Assembly (NCBI GenBank): GCA_021771035.1
Contig: JAETPU010000002.1
Span: forward strand, 248,001-312,000
Length of the DNA stretch: 64,000 bases
Source: Marvinbryantia formatexigens
Lineage (GTDB): Bacteria > Bacillota > Clostridia > Oscillospirales > Ruminococcaceae
Direction of reading: 5' to 3'
Every line of letters begins with the position of its first letter. The stretch's first letter is position 1. Positions 8,944 to 17,974 of this stretch are shown piece by piece. The translations under genes and the position numbers were made by a program. Below the pieces are notes generated by a model. The model saw nothing but the letters and a program-made list of their open reading frames with translations, did no database searches and was not told the DNA's origin.

Positions 8944-9312
8944 ATGTTATTGATGGATTCTTTAGCTCTGGCCAAGAAGATCGCCCGGATTTTGGACGAG
9001 AAAAAGGCCACGGATTTGAAAATAATCGGCATCGGGGAACTCAGTTCCCTGGGGGACTACTTTGTCCTGGCGTCGGCATCCAACACCACCCTGAGCAAGG
9101 CCCTGGCGGACGAGGTGGAGGAAAAGCTCTCCAAGGAGGATAAGCTGGAACCCAAACGCATCGAGGGATACCAGTCCGCGTCCTGGATCCTTATGGACTA
9201 CTACGACGTGATTGTGCACATCTTTTTTGAGGAGACCCGCGAGATGTATTCTCTGGAGCGGCTGTGGGCCGACGGGCGTGAAATTGACCTTTCAGATATT
9301 GTCAAACGCTGA
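8944..9312 (+). CDS. rsfS: Ribosomal silencing factor RsfS
   Basis: Binds L14 on the 50S subunit and blocks subunit joining when nutrients are scarce. The 122 residues carry the family signatures DLKIIGIGELSSLGDYFVLAS, YQSASWILMDYYDVIVHIF and the C-terminal YSLERLWADG. Length and order downstream of nadD-yqeK are typical. The start is ATG 8944 behind GGAAAGGAAGG; a second in-frame ATG lies three codons later. The ribosome site sits in the second copy of a 60-bp duplication, so this start region was duplicated and the first copy left orphaned. Confidence 0.96.
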   Translation: MLLMDSLALAKKIARILDEKKATDLKIIGIGELSSLGDYFVLASASNTTLSKALADEVEEKLSKEDKLEPKRIEGYQSASWILMDYYDVIVHIFFEETREMYSLERLWADGREIDLSDIVKR

Positions 9313-9327
9313 GAAATGATGTAAGAT
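9299..9327 (+). promoter_or_regulatory. Predicted sigma-A promoter for leuS
   Basis: TTGTCA (9299-9304), 17-base spacer, TAAGAT (9322-9327), overlapping the end of rsfS. It would start a roughly 100-base leader before leuS. Confidence 0.5.
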
Positions 9328-9357
9328 AAAAGGCAGGAATTTTGCCGGATAACGGGT

Positions 9358-9411
9358 ACAGGCCGCGGCGGGAGTCCCATGTTGGACCAGCTGGGGCCTG
9401 TGCGCTTTTTT
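9358..9411 (+). terminator. Intrinsic terminator or attenuator in the leuS leader
   Basis: ACAGGCC (9358-9364) pairs with GGCCTGT (9395-9401), with an inner GTCC/GGAC hairpin, followed by GCGC and six T. It ends rsfS transcription or attenuates leuS. No T-box sequence was found. Confidence 0.65.
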
Positions 9412-9433
9412 CGTATCTGCAGGAGGGACAATT

Positions 9434-11836
9434 TTGAAGTATAACTTTACGGAAATTGAAAAGAAATGGCAGGCCGTCTGGGATGCCCGGAACGTGTTTG
9501 CCGCTGACAACGACTTTACCAAACCCAAATTCTATGCACTGGTGGAGTTTCCCTATCCGTCCGGGGCAGGGCTCCATGTGGGACATCCGCGCCCCTATAC
9601 GGCGATGGATATCGTAGCCCGCAAAAAGCGGATGCAGGGCTACAACGTGCTGTTCCCCATGGGATGGGACGCCTTCGGCCTGCCCACGGAGAACTATGCC
9701 ATCAAGAACCATATCCACCCCGAGGTGGTAACGAAAAATAACGTAGCGCGCTTTAAAGCCCAGCTGAAATCCCTGGGGTTGTCCTTTGACTGGGACCGGG
9801 AAATCAACACCACGGATCCGGAGTATTTTAAATGGACCCAGTGGATTTTCCTGCAGCTGTTTAAAAAGGGCCTGGCCTATAAAAAAGAGATGTCCGTGAA
9901 CTGGTGTACCTCCTGCAAGGTTGTTTTGGCCAACGAGGAGGTTGTAAACGGCGTCTGTGAGCGCTGCGGCGGTGAGGTGGTCCACAAGGTCAAAAGCCAG
10001 TGGATGCTCAAAATTACGGAATATGCCCAGCGCCTGATTGATGATTTGGACCTGGTGGACTATATTGACCGGGTCAAGGTGTCCCAGAAAAACTGGATTG
10101 GCCGCTCCACGGGTGCCGAGGTGATCTTCCAGACCACGGCGGGGGACGAGCTCAAGGTATACACCACCCGTCCGGACACCCTGTACGGCGCCACCTATAT
10201 GGTCATCTCCCCAGAGCACCCCTTTATCGAGCAATGGGCCGGCAAGCTGGAAAACCTGGAGGAAATTAAGGCCTATCAGCAGCAGGCCGCCAGGAAATCC
10301 GACTTTGAGCGCACCGAGGTCGTCAAGGAAAAAACCGGTGTGATGCTCAAGGGCGTGCGGGGAATCAATCCCGTCAACGACACCCAGATTCCCATCTTTG
10401 TCTCCGACTATGTGCTCATGACCTATGGAACCGGCGCGATTATGGCGGTTCCGGCCCATGACACCCGGGACTGGGAGTTTGCCAAGAAGTTTGATTTGCC
10501 CATTATCGAGGTGGTCAAGGGAGGAAATGTCCAGGAGGAAGCCTTCACGGACTGCGCCACCGGCGTGATGGTGAACTCCGGTATTTTGGACGGCCTGACA
10601 GTGGATGCAGCCAAGGAAAAAATAATCGCCTGGCTGCAGGAGCACCATAAGGGCGAGCCCAAGGTCAACTTCAAGCTTAGGGACTGGGTGTTCTCCCGCC
10701 AGCGGTACTGGGGCGAGCCCATTCCCATTGTGTTCTGTGAAAAGTGCGGCTATGTGCCGCTGGATGAAACGGAACTGCCCCTGCGCCTGCCCCAGGTGGA
10801 TTCCTATGAACCTACGGAGAACGGAGAGTCCCCGCTGGCTTCCATGACCGATTGGGTGAACACCACCTGTCCCCACTGCGGCGGGCCTGCCAAGCGGGAA
10901 ACCGATACCATGCCCCAGTGGGCCGGTTCCTCCTGGTACTTCATGCGCTACTGCGATCCCCACAACCAGGATGCCCTGGCCTCGAGAGAGGCGCTGGACT
11001 ACTGGCTGCCGGTGGATTGGTATAACGGCGGCATGGAGCACACCACCCTGCACCTGCTGTATTCCCGGTTCTGGCACAAGTTTTTGTATGACATCGGCGT
11101 GGTGGGAACTCCGGAGCCCTACAAGAAGCGTACCAGCCATGGTATGATTCTGGGCGAAAACGGCGAGAAGATGAGCAAGTCCAAGGGCAATGTAGTGAAT
11201 CCGGACGAAATCGTGCGGGACTACGGCGCCGATACCATGCGTCTGTATGAAATGTTCATCGGCGACTTTGAAAAAACCGCTCCCTGGAATACCAATTCCC
11301 TCAAGGGCTGCAAGCGTTTTCTGGATCGCATCTGGGCGCTGTCCGAAAATCTCCTGGAGAACGAGGGATATCGCCCTGAGATGGAGCGCAGTATGCACCG
11401 TACCATCAAAAAGGTGGGCGAGGATATTGAGAGCCTGAAGTTCAATACCGCCATTGCCGCTATGATGAGCCTGCTCAATGAGTTTTCCGATAAGGGAGCC
11501 TCCCGCGGAGAATTTAAAACCTTCTTAATCCTGCTCAATCCCTTTGCTCCGCATATCACGGAGGAGATGTTTGAGCGCCTGGGCTTTGAAGGCATGGTCA
11601 CTGAGCAGAGCTGGCCGGAATATGATGAGGAGAAGTGTAAGGATACCGCCGTACAGATTGCTATTCAGGTCAATGGAAAAATCCGTGCGCGCCTGGATGT
11701 GGCCGCGGATATTTCCAAGGAGGATGCCATCGCGCTGGCAAAGGAAGCTCAGAGTGTGGCTGCGGAGCTGGCAGGCAAGAACATTCTCAAAGAGATTTAT
11801 GTGCCGGGCAAACTGGTGAACATTGTTGCGCGCTAG
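9434..11836 (+). CDS. leuS: Leucyl-tRNA synthetase
   Basis: Class I synthetase that charges tRNA-Leu. At 800 residues it is full length. Seen are the HIGH-type motif [12 protein letters not shown] near residue 50, a zinc-like CTSCK/CERCGGE pair, the CP1 editing domain with [19 protein letters not shown]-type [14 protein letters not shown], and [13 protein letters not shown] near 578. The start is TTG at 9434, chosen because AGGAGGG ends six bases earlier and the [12 protein letters not shown] opening matches the family; no ATG is available. The 120-base leader holds a promoter and a terminator-like hairpin. Confidence 0.97.
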   Translation: MKYNFTEIEKKWQAVWDARNVFAADNDFTKPKFYALVEFPYPSGAGLHVGHPRPYTAMDIVARKKRMQGYNVLFPMGWDAFGLPTENYAIKNHIHPEVVTKNNVARFKAQLKSLGLSFDWDREINTTDPEYFKWTQWIFLQLFKKGLAYKKEMSVNWCTSCKVVLANEEVVNGVCERCGGEVVHKVKSQWMLKITEYAQRLIDDLDLVDYIDRVKVSQKNWIGRSTGAEVIFQTTAGDELKVYTTRPDTLYGATYMVISPEHPFIEQWAGKLENLEEIKAYQQQAARKSDFERTEVVKEKTGVMLKGVRGINPVNDTQIPIFVSDYVLMTYGTGAIMAVPAHDTRDWEFAKKFDLPIIEVVKGGNVQEEAFTDCATGVMVNSGILDGLTVDAAKEKIIAWLQEHHKGEPKVNFKLRDWVFSRQRYWGEPIPIVFCEKCGYVPLDETELPLRLPQVDSYEPTENGESPLASMTDWVNTTCPHCGGPAKRETDTMPQWAGSSWYFMRYCDPHNQDALASREALDYWLPVDWYNGGMEHTTLHLLYSRFWHKFLYDIGVVGTPEPYKKRTSHGMILGENGEKMSKSKGNVVNPDEIVRDYGADTMRLYEMFIGDFEKTAPWNTNSLKGCKRFLDRIWALSENLLENEGYRPEMERSMHRTIKKVGEDIESLKFNTAIAAMMSLLNEFSDKGASRGEFKTFLILLNPFAPHITEEMFERLGFEGMVTEQSWPEYDEEKCKDTAVQIAIQVNGKIRARLDVAADISKEDAIALAKEAQSVAAELAGKNILKEIYVPGKLVNIVAR

Positions 11837-11869
11837 TTTTTGGTGAAAACGGCAAAATTCTCAAATGGC

Positions 11870-11899
11870 TTGACAGATCCAGGATGGGTACTGTATAAT
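11870..11899 (+). promoter_or_regulatory. Strong sigma-A promoter of rpsU
   Basis: Perfect TTGACA (11870-11875), 18-base spacer, perfect TATAAT (11894-11899), about 55 bases before the rpsU start. It gives rpsU its own transcription. Confidence 0.85.
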
Positions 11900-11953
11900 A
11901 AGTTCTGTTACACTTGTGTAAATACTCCTGCTGGGTGTAAGGAGGGATAATTA

Positions 11954-12130
11954 ATGGCTGAAATTCGTATTAAAGATAACGAATCCTTGGATAGTGCTCT
12001 GAGAAGATTTAAGAGACAGTGCGCGAAGTCGGGCGTACTTGCCGAAGTTCGGAAAAGAGAGCATTATGAAAAGCCTTCTGTAAAACGTAAGAAGAAGTCT
12101 GAGGCTGCCCGTAAACGCAAATTTAAGTAA
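11954..12130 (+). CDS. rpsU: 30S ribosomal protein S21
   Basis: A 58-residue basic protein of the small subunit head and platform. The start [20 protein letters not shown] and the Lys/Arg-rich end [15 protein letters not shown] are characteristic. ATG 11954 follows AAGGAGGGATAATTA. The gene stands alone between its own consensus promoter and a terminator, as expected for a highly expressed ribosomal protein. Confidence 0.97.
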   Translation: MAEIRIKDNESLDSALRRFKRQCAKSGVLAEVRKREHYEKPSVKRKKKSEAARKRKFK

Positions 12131-12158
12131 TTTGTGTTTGATGGTTGATTAGGCGATG

Positions 12159-12186
12159 AAAGCGAGCAAGAATTTGCTCGCTTTTT
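12159..12186 (+). terminator. Terminator of rpsU
   Basis: AGCGAGCAA/TTGCTCGCT, a perfect 9-bp stem with a 4-base loop, followed by five T. Confidence 0.9.
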
Positions 12187-12494
12187 CATTGTTGCAAAAC
12201 CCCACCCGCCCCAGGAGGCTGTCCCTGCAGTTTTGGAGGGTTCAGCCGGGGCCCGGAAAATCCGGTAGGGCGCGTGACGCGGACGGCAGGGCTCAATGGG
12301 TGAAAGTTTCGTGTTTTATTCCCCCTTACGTGATGGGCGCAGGATTATGGGTTTAACGGGCCATTTGTCTGGGCACCATGGGTTTTGCACCAAATTGTAT
12401 TTTTTCTGGGGATTATCCTTGGGGATCCGTTTGCAAACAGCTGGATTGTGGCGCCGCCGGAAGGTACGTCAGCGGTACAGCCGCTTTCCGTGAG
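12187..12494. other. Non-coding stretch between rpsU and the YqeG-like gene
   Basis: About 300 bases in which short open frames have no ribosome site or family resemblance. Nothing further is recognised. Confidence 0.3.
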
Positions 12495-13028
12495 ATGGCA
12501 AAGGAGGGGTTCTTTCTGTCAATTTTGTATCCGGACGCCCGCCTTTTTCGGGTAACGGCCATCACAAAGGAATTTTTGGAGCAGCACGGCCTTCGGGGCC
12601 TCATTCTGGATGTGGACAATACGCTTACAACTCATAACAATCCCCAGGTGGATGAACAGGTATTGGAGTGGCTCTCCCGGCGCAGTGCCGACGGCATAGC
12701 CATGATTATTCTCTCCAACAATTCCCCAGAACGGGTACAGCCCTTTGCCGAGGCTTTGAAGCTGCCCTTTGTGGCCAATGCCTTAAAACCGCGGCGAACC
12801 GGCTATGAGCAGGCCATCCGCCGGCTGGGGCTTCCCCCCGGGCAGATTGCCGCCGTTGGGGATCAGATTTTTACAGATATCGCCGGGGGAAATCGGTGCG
12901 GGCTTTACACCATTTTGGTGGAACCCTTCGATACCAATGAAAACGCCTTTATCCGGCTGAAACGCGCGGCCCAGAGGCGGGTGCTGCGCCGCTATGAGCG
13001 CCGTCGGGCCAGAGAGAAACAGGTATGA
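12495..13028 (+). CDS. YqeG-family HAD phosphatase
   Basis: Predicted cytoplasmic HAD-superfamily phosphatase, subfamily IIIA, like Bacillus YqeG. The catalytic motif I is LILDVDNTLTTH, motif II LSNN, motif III KPRRTGYEQAI and motif IV AVGDQIFTDIAGG. Length, about 175 residues, is normal. The start is doubtful: ATG 12495 precedes the AAGGAGGGG site at 12501-12509, so translation may really begin at CTG 12516 (SILYPDARLF), which aligns with family N-termini. The C-terminus is unusually Arg-rich. aroQ follows after 92 bases, the frequent yqeG-aro neighbourhood. Confidence 0.9.
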   Translation: MAKEGFFLSILYPDARLFRVTAITKEFLEQHGLRGLILDVDNTLTTHNNPQVDEQVLEWLSRRSADGIAMIILSNNSPERVQPFAEALKLPFVANALKPRRTGYEQAIRRLGLPPGQIAAVGDQIFTDIAGGNRCGLYTILVEPFDTNENAFIRLKRAAQRRVLRRYERRRAREKQV

Positions 13029-13120
13029 AGGGCGAAAGCGGAAGGAGCCGGTTTAAACAGTAACCGGGACAGGCATCCTGCTATGGTGCCGGGTAACACA
13101 ATTTTTCGTAGGAAAGGGAT

Positions 13121-13561
13121 ATGGAAATGGGGAAAAGAATCCTGGTGCTGCATGGGCCCAACCTGAACCTTACAGGAAAGCGGGAGCCGGGCATCTATGG
13201 ACGGGAGACGCTGGAGGATATCAACGCCGAAATCCGGGACTGTGCACAGGAACTGGGGCTGGAGTGCGAGATTTTCCAGTCCAACCACGAGGGGGCGCTC
13301 ATTGACAGCCTTCATGCGGCTGTGGATGAGTTCGATGGAATCGTCATCAATGCAGGGGCCTATACCCACTACAGCTACGCCATCCGGGACGCCATCGCCG
13401 CTGTCCGGCTGCCCTGTGTGGAGGTGCATTTATCCAATATCCACGCCAGGGAGGAATTCCGCAGCCGTTCGGTGCTGGCTCCGGTGTGCGTCGGACAGAT
13501 TGCGGGCTTTGGAAAACAGAGCTATCTCTTGGCGGTGCGCGCTCTGAAAAATCTGTTATAG
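13121..13561 (+). CDS. aroQ: Type II 3-dehydroquinate dehydratase
   Basis: Third step of the shikimate pathway, dehydrating 3-dehydroquinate. The 146 residues have the family motifs [17 protein letters not shown] with the active-site Tyr, [28 protein letters not shown] and [16 protein letters not shown] with the catalytic His and substrate-binding Arg. Two in-frame ATGs (13121 and 13127) lie after GGAAAGGG; spacing favours the second slightly. No other shikimate gene is in the window. Confidence 0.96.
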   Translation: MEMGKRILVLHGPNLNLTGKREPGIYGRETLEDINAEIRDCAQELGLECEIFQSNHEGALIDSLHAAVDEFDGIVINAGAYTHYSYAIRDAIAAVRLPCVEVHLSNIHAREEFRSRSVLAPVCVGQIAGFGKQSYLLAVRALKNLL

Positions 13562-13585
13562 GGGCTCCGGATTCACAAATAGGAC

Positions 13586-13614
13586 TTGAAAAAATCGGAA
13601 TTTTAAGATACACT
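13586..13614 (+). promoter_or_regulatory. Possible promoter of efp
   Basis: TTGAAA (13586-13591), 17-base spacer, TACACT (13609-13614), about 90 bases before efp. Confidence 0.4.
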
Positions 13615-13706
13615 GGATATGATATGATGGGATGCCGAAAATTGGATGGAATCAGGCCGTTTTCGATGTCCGACTGTCAGGAAAGAAAACATTTGGAGGT
13701 AAATTT

Positions 13707-14264
13707 ATGATATCTGCTGGAGACTTCAGAAATGGTGTAACTTTTGATATTGATGGAAACGTCTATCAGATTATTGAGTTCCAACACGTGAAACCGGGAA
13801 AGGGAGCCGCCTTTGTCCGCACAAAAATCCGCAATGTCATCAGCGGTGCGGTTGTGGAAAAAACCTTCAACCCCACGGAGAAGTTCCCCACTGCCTATGT
13901 AGAGAGAAAAGAAATGCAGTACCTGTACAACGACGGGGATCTGTACTACTTTATGGATAACGAGACCTTTGAGACGGTTCCGCTCAATCAGTCCAAGCTG
14001 GGCGACAGCTTTAAGTTCATCAAGGAGAACACGGATGTGAAGGTTCTCTCCTACAAAGGCGAGGTCTTTGGCGTTGAGGTTCCCAACTTTGTGGAACTTC
14101 TGGTTACTAAAACGGATCCGGGCTTTAAGGGCGACACCGCTACCAATGCCACCAAGCCGGCTACTTTGGAAACCGGCGCCGAGATTAAGGTTCCCCTGTT
14201 TATCGATGAGGGAACTATGGTGCGTATCGATACCCGTACCGGCGAGTACATGGAGCGCGCCTAA
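13707..14264 (+). CDS. efp: Translation elongation factor P
   Basis: Relieves ribosome stalling at polyproline stretches. All three beta-barrel domains are present in 185 residues: the KOW-like start with [15 protein letters not shown], whose Lys or neighbouring residue is the usual modification site, the OB domain [20 protein letters not shown], and the C-terminal [18 protein letters not shown]-like region (here [18 protein letters not shown]) ending in [17 protein letters not shown] 13707 follows TTGGAGGTAAA. The longer upstream frame is rejected for lack of a ribosome site. Confidence 0.98.
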   Translation: MISAGDFRNGVTFDIDGNVYQIIEFQHVKPGKGAAFVRTKIRNVISGAVVEKTFNPTEKFPTAYVERKEMQYLYNDGDLYYFMDNETFETVPLNQSKLGDSFKFIKENTDVKVLSYKGEVFGVEVPNFVELLVTKTDPGFKGDTATNATKPATLETGAEIKVPLFIDEGTMVRIDTRTGEYMERA

Positions 14265-14433
14265 GTTTGCAGTGTCCCAATTTCCGGGCCTTTGCCGAGG
14301 CCTGGAATGTAAATTGGTTTCCATGCCCGGCTGAATGTGATTGAATCCATGCGGTTTGGGCAAGGATAAAGGAGGAGGCGGATCCAATGGACCGGGCTCT
14401 TCCACTACAACAGATGCGAAGGAGGATAATAGA

Positions 14434-14871
14434 ATGACCGTTACAGAGAGAGTGGCATATATCCGCGGCCTGATTGAGGGGCTGGAGCTGGACGAGGCTT
14501 CCAAGGAAGCCCGGGTTATCAAGGCAATGGTCGAGGTTCTGGATGATTTGGCGCTGAGCGTTGAGGATCTGGAGGACAGCGTGGAGGATCTTTCCGAGCA
14601 GGTTGATACCATCGACGAGGATTTGACCACATTGGAGGAGGACTTCTATTCTTCTTCGGATGACGACGACGATGACGATGAGGGCGAACTGTATGAGGTC
14701 ACCTGTCCCAGTTGCGGAGAGGCAATCTGCGTAGACGAGGATATGCTGGACAAAGGCGAGATGACCTGCCCGAGCTGCGGCGAACAGCTGGAGTTCGATT
14801 TGGATTTGGACGGCTGCTGCTGTGACGATGAGTGCGGCTGCGGCGATGAGGACTGCGGCTGCGATAAATAA
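14434..14871 (+). CDS. CD1247 N-terminal domain-type acidic zinc-ribbon protein
   Basis: A 145-residue, very acidic Clostridia-specific protein of unknown function. The N-terminal half (TVTERVAYIRGLIEGLELDEAS) matches my recollection of the CD1247 N-terminal domain and is helical, with an Asp/Glu-rich coiled-coil-like segment. Two CPSCGE motifs near residues 90 and 110 look like one zinc ribbon, and the C-terminus adds a Cys-Gly-Asp cluster (CCCDDECGCGDEDCGCDK) with more metal ligands. It follows efp, its usual neighbour, with GGAGG before ATG 14434 and a terminator after it. A metal or RNA polymerase-related role is only a guess. Confidence 0.8.
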   Translation: MTVTERVAYIRGLIEGLELDEASKEARVIKAMVEVLDDLALSVEDLEDSVEDLSEQVDTIDEDLTTLEEDFYSSSDDDDDDDEGELYEVTCPSCGEAICVDEDMLDKGEMTCPSCGEQLEFDLDLDGCCCDDECGCGDEDCGCDK

Positions 14872-14919
14872 GCCGGAGTACCTGTGTTCCAAAACGAGCG
14901 GGTAATTCTTAAAAAAGAG

Positions 14920-14954
14920 AAGGACAGACAGCGGGTTGGCTGCCTGTCCTTTTT
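14920..14954 (+). terminator. Terminator after the CD1247-type gene
   Basis: AAGGACAGACAGC pairs with GCTGCCTGTCCTT around a six-base loop, followed by T residues. Confidence 0.88.
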
Positions 14955-15281
14955 GTATGGAACCCATCGTAGCGTATTTGCACGGTGAATTGCCGTGTGT
15001 TTCCAGTTTCAAACGGTAAAAGGCACATGACACAGGAATCCCGTCGGCGGGCCCAGGCTTGACTTTCTAAGGAATCCCCCACAGCTGCAGCATATTCGCA
15101 CACAAGGTTGGCTATTGCAGCACGCCGGACAAAAAGGGCTTTCCGAAATTTCCAGCAGTTTATTGCGGGATAACGTATTTCAGGGCTGGACAAATAGGGG
15201 ACAGCGGGGTAAAATGAATCTGTACAGATTTTGTATATCACATCGGGGTTCGGCAAGAACCCGGAAAGGTGGAGCAATAGA
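14955..15281. other. Non-coding stretch before nagA
   Basis: About 330 bases without a supported gene. The short open frames on both strands lack ribosome sites. No promoter stands out clearly. Confidence 0.3.
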
Positions 15282-16409
15282 ATGATTATTAAAAACGGAA
15301 CGATTGTCAATGCGGATTTCCAGCTGCAAAAGGCGGATCTGCGTATCGAGGACTCGATCATCACTGAAATTGGGGAGAACCTGTCCGGCGGGGAAATTCT
15401 GGACGCCCAGGGCTGTACTGTGATTCCTGGACTGATTGATGTACATTCCCACGGCTGTGCAGGCTGCGACTTCTGTGACGGTACCCGCAATTCCTTCGAG
15501 ACAATGGCGAAATATTATGCGGAGAACGGCGTAACCTCTTATCTTGGAACCTCCATGACCCTCAGCGAGGAGGACTTGACCCGTATCTTTGAGGAATTCA
15601 AGGCTTTTAAGGAGTCCGGATTCCACGCGGCGTATCCCCATGGAATCAATATGGAGGGCCCGTTTTTTTCCAAGGCCAAAAAGGGCGCGCAGAAGGAGGA
15701 CTACATCGTGGATCCGGATGTGGCCATGTTCCGCCGCCTGAACGCCGCCAGCGGCAACAATGTGAAGATTGTGGACATCGCGCCGGAGCAGCCGGGAGCC
15801 GAGGATTTTATCCGCCAGCTCAAGGATGAGGTGACCATTTCCATCGCCCATACCATGGCGGACTATGAGACTGCCAAGCGGGCTATGGAATTGGGAGTGA
15901 CCCATATCACCCACCTGTACAACGCTATGACCCCCTTTAACCACCGCAAGCCCGGCGTACCGGGAGCTGTGTTTGACGATGATAAGGTGCGCGCCGAGCT
16001 CATCTGCGATGGTATCCATATCCACGCGGGTGTTGTCCGCAGCACGTTCAAAACCCTGGGAGACGACCGGGTGATTCTGATCAGCGATTCCATGCGCGCC
16101 TGCGGCATGAAGGACGGCGTGTACGACCTGGGCGGACAGCAGGTATATGTTAAGGGCAACCTGGCAACCCTCAAGGACGGCACTATCGCTGGCTCTGCCA
16201 CCAATGTGATGCAGTGTATGCGTGTGGCTGTCTCCTTCGGTGTTCCCTTCCTGAGCGCTGTGAAGGCCGCGACCATCAACCCTGCCAAGGCCATCCGTAT
16301 GGAGGACAAGGTGGGCAGCCTGGCGGTTGGAAAAACTGCGGATATTGTTCTGCTGGACTGCGATTTGCAGGTACAGAATGTGGTGATCAAGGGCAGCCTC
16401 TACCGTTAG
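15282..16409 (+). CDS. nagA: N-acetylglucosamine-6-phosphate deacetylase
   Basis: Amidohydrolase that deacetylates GlcNAc-6-P to glucosamine-6-P in amino sugar use and wall recycling. The 375-residue protein has PGLIDVHSHGCAGCD (metal-binding His pair), NMEGPFFSKAKKGAQ (Glu ligand), SIAHTMADYETAKRA, THLYNAMTPFNHRKPG, ICDGIHIH and the catalytic-Asp motif LISDSMRACG. Start ATG 15282 follows GGTGGAGCAATAGA. It is monocistronic, with a terminator directly behind. No nagB or amino sugar transporter is in the window. Confidence 0.96.
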   Translation: MIIKNGTIVNADFQLQKADLRIEDSIITEIGENLSGGEILDAQGCTVIPGLIDVHSHGCAGCDFCDGTRNSFETMAKYYAENGVTSYLGTSMTLSEEDLTRIFEEFKAFKESGFHAAYPHGINMEGPFFSKAKKGAQKEDYIVDPDVAMFRRLNAASGNNVKIVDIAPEQPGAEDFIRQLKDEVTISIAHTMADYETAKRAMELGVTHITHLYNAMTPFNHRKPGVPGAVFDDDKVRAELICDGIHIHAGVVRSTFKTLGDDRVILISDSMRACGMKDGVYDLGGQQVYVKGNLATLKDGTIAGSATNVMQCMRVAVSFGVPFLSAVKAATINPAKAIRMEDKVGSLAVGKTADIVLLDCDLQVQNVVIKGSLYR

Positions 16410-16419
16410 AAGCGAAACG

Positions 16420-16456
16420 AAAGGCCTCTGTTCCGGTTTGGGACAGAGGCCTTTTT
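16420..16456 (+). terminator. Terminator of nagA
   Basis: AAAGGCCTCTGT/ACAGAGGCCTTT, a perfect 12-bp stem with an 11-base loop and a T run. Confidence 0.93.
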
Positions 16457-16553
16457 GGATCGGAGGATCCGGGGCTGCGCCGGGAGACGTTTTCAGCTGC
16501 GCTCTGCCGCGCACAATGCAGAAAAAACATCCCTTGGGATGCTGAAACTGCAG

Positions 16554-16590
16554 CCGCAAAAAAGCGGGGAAGCCCAGCGCTTTTTTGCGG
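16554..16590. terminator. Perfect 13-bp inverted repeat, possible bidirectional terminator
   Basis: CCGCAAAAAAGCG and CGCTTTTTTGCGG flank an 11-base loop. The T/A runs are inside the stem rather than after it, so termination is uncertain. A second hairpin, GGCCTTCC/GGAAGGCC, lies at about 16617-16645. The rest of the 450 bases between nagA and the folT promoter shows nothing recognisable. Confidence 0.45.
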
Positions 16591-16861
16591 GAGTGGTTAA
16601 AACGAAAAAGAAAGTGGCCTTCCAAATAAATGATACCGGAAGGCCCCGATAAACCCCGGGATTTGCTCCGGCATTGCCTGATATTCCCCGGGCATGAAGC
16701 CCGTCTTTTTCTTGATGCAGAGAGGCTACCACCTGGATTGTTACGGAATGCGGTGCGGCCCGGATGCGCTGTACAGGCCTGCCGGGAGACACCGCACCAT
16801 CTTTTGATTACCGGTGGCTGAGTGGGGATCTGGGGAGGATTGGGCTCTGCGGGGATGGGGG

Positions 16862-16890
16862 TTGTAATCCGCGGAGGAATCCACTATAAT
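16862..16890 (+). promoter_or_regulatory. Promoter of folT
   Basis: TTGTAA (16862-16867), 17-base spacer, perfect TATAAT (16885-16890), about 40 bases upstream of the THF riboswitch. Confidence 0.75.
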
Positions 16891-16930
16891 AAAAACAATC
16901 GAATAGAACTGTTCAGACAAAGTGTCTTTA

Positions 16931-17047
16931 GCAGAGTAGGTATCTGTGCGCGGCGCCGAATGGGCGCGCAGTGTCATCCGGACGGGGAGTTGCCGGGTGG
17001 ACGAATAGCCGCAAGGCTTGCGGTACAGGTATCGCATCCCGCTGCTA
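16931..17047 (+). ncRNA. THF (tetrahydrofolate) riboswitch upstream of folT
   Basis: The sequence reads GCAGAGTAGG, then GGACGGGGAGTTG, GGACGAA, a GCCGCAAGGCTTGCGGTAC segment and finally CGCATCCCGCTGCTAC. This matches the folT-type THF aptamer closely, as I recall it from Eubacterium siraeum. P1 forms from TAGCAG (just before and within the start) with CTGCTA at 17042-17047. It senses reduced folates and here should control folate uptake. The expression platform is described in the findings. Confidence 0.93.
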
Positions 17048-17102
17048 CATAAAAGGGGAGACCCTCTTTTGTAGCAACAATTTTGAAAGGAGGGTGTCCT
17101 TT

Positions 17103-17666
17103 TTGGAACACTTTTGTTTGAACCTGAGCCGGCTGCAGGGCTCGTTTTCCCAGATGAAAAAAATATCTGTCCTCTCCTGCAGCGCCATGCTGACGGGAGT
17201 GGCTGTTATCCTGCAGCTGTTTACGATTCCCATCAGCGATTTAATCCAGGTAAATTTCCTCTTTGTGCCGATTGCCATGGCCGGGGCTATGTTTGGCCCT
17301 GTTTCCAGCGGGCTTGTAGCGGTTGCCGCGGATATTCTCAAGTTCCTTATCCGTCCTACCGGCGGCTTTTTCCCAGGTTTCACCCTGACTGCCCTGGTGA
17401 CGGGGCTGGTGTACGGTATCTCCTTTTACCGCAGAAAGCCGGGCCTTTTGCGTATTGTGCTCACGCAGCTGTTTTTGGATGTATTTGCCCATATTGGGCT
17501 GAACACGCTGTGGCTGGTTATCATGTATAACAAGGCCGCTGCGGCTATCCTGCCCATGCGCGCTGTCAAAACCCTGATTGTGCTGCCCATTGAAGTGCTG
17601 TTTTTGGTGCTGGCGATGAAGGTATCCCAAAAGGTGTCCGCGCGGGTTTCCCCCGGACGTCAGTGA
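17103..17666 (+). CDS. folT: Folate ECF transporter S component FolT
   Basis: Substrate-binding membrane subunit that works with the shared ECF energising module to import folate. About 187 residues with five to six hydrophobic helices; typical segments are GVAVILQLFTIPI, FLFVPIAMAGAMFGPVSSGLVAVAAD, TGGFFPGFTLTALVTGLVYG and a Pro/Glu-containing last helix. TTG 17103 is chosen as start because AAAGGAGGG ends about eight bases earlier; ATG 17154 (MKKISVL) is an alternative. The THF riboswitch upstream confirms the substrate class. The EcfA/T genes are not in this window. Confidence 0.92.
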   Translation: MEHFCLNLSRLQGSFSQMKKISVLSCSAMLTGVAVILQLFTIPISDLIQVNFLFVPIAMAGAMFGPVSSGLVAVAADILKFLIRPTGGFFPGFTLTALVTGLVYGISFYRRKPGLLRIVLTQLFLDVFAHIGLNTLWLVIMYNKAAAAILPMRAVKTLIVLPIEVLFLVLAMKVSQKVSARVSPGRQ

Positions 17667-17871
17667 GGATTCCGGCGGTTTGAGCCATGGTTTCCGGGGC
17701 TGTTTTGATTTTACTGGTGCTGACACAGCCTGAATGAAAATCAAAACCCTTCGGGGCGGCTTCACCAATCCAGGCGAGAGGCACGGAGCGGCAGAAAAGT
17801 TGCAGGCGCCGGGATGGGCGCCGGATTTTGGTGTCATTGCTCATTGAGCTGAATAGTTCTGTCGGGAATTT

Positions 17872-17902
17872 CGGGTGAGGCTGCAGGGCTTCACCCGTTT
17901 TT
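17872..17902 (+). terminator. Terminator between folT and the Tet(M)-like gene
   Basis: CGGGTGA/TCACCCG stem followed by five T. An upstream 11-bp perfect inverted repeat, GTTTTGATTTT/AAAATCAAAAC at about 17702-17749, has no T run. Confidence 0.75.
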
Positions 17903-17903
17903 G

Positions 17904-17933
17904 TTGAATTTAGCCATACAGATGTGCTATAGT
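17904..17933 (+). promoter_or_regulatory. Promoter of the Tet(M)-like gene
   Basis: TTGAAT (17904-17909), 18-base spacer, TATAGT (17928-17933), about 40 bases before the start; leaderless apart from AAGGAAGGGGGAA. Confidence 0.65.
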
Positions 17934-17974
17934 AAATCATCTCAAAATGATACAAAGGAAGGGGGAATGGCGGG

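Noticed and set aside
9330-9430. T-box riboswitch before leuS
   Set aside because: The GGTGGNACC antiterminator signature and specifier stem are absent.
9302-11398. 698-codon open frame on the minus strand
   Set aside because: It is entirely antisense to leuS, has no ribosome site and reads as low-quality His/Gly-rich protein; a shadow of G+C-rich codon use.
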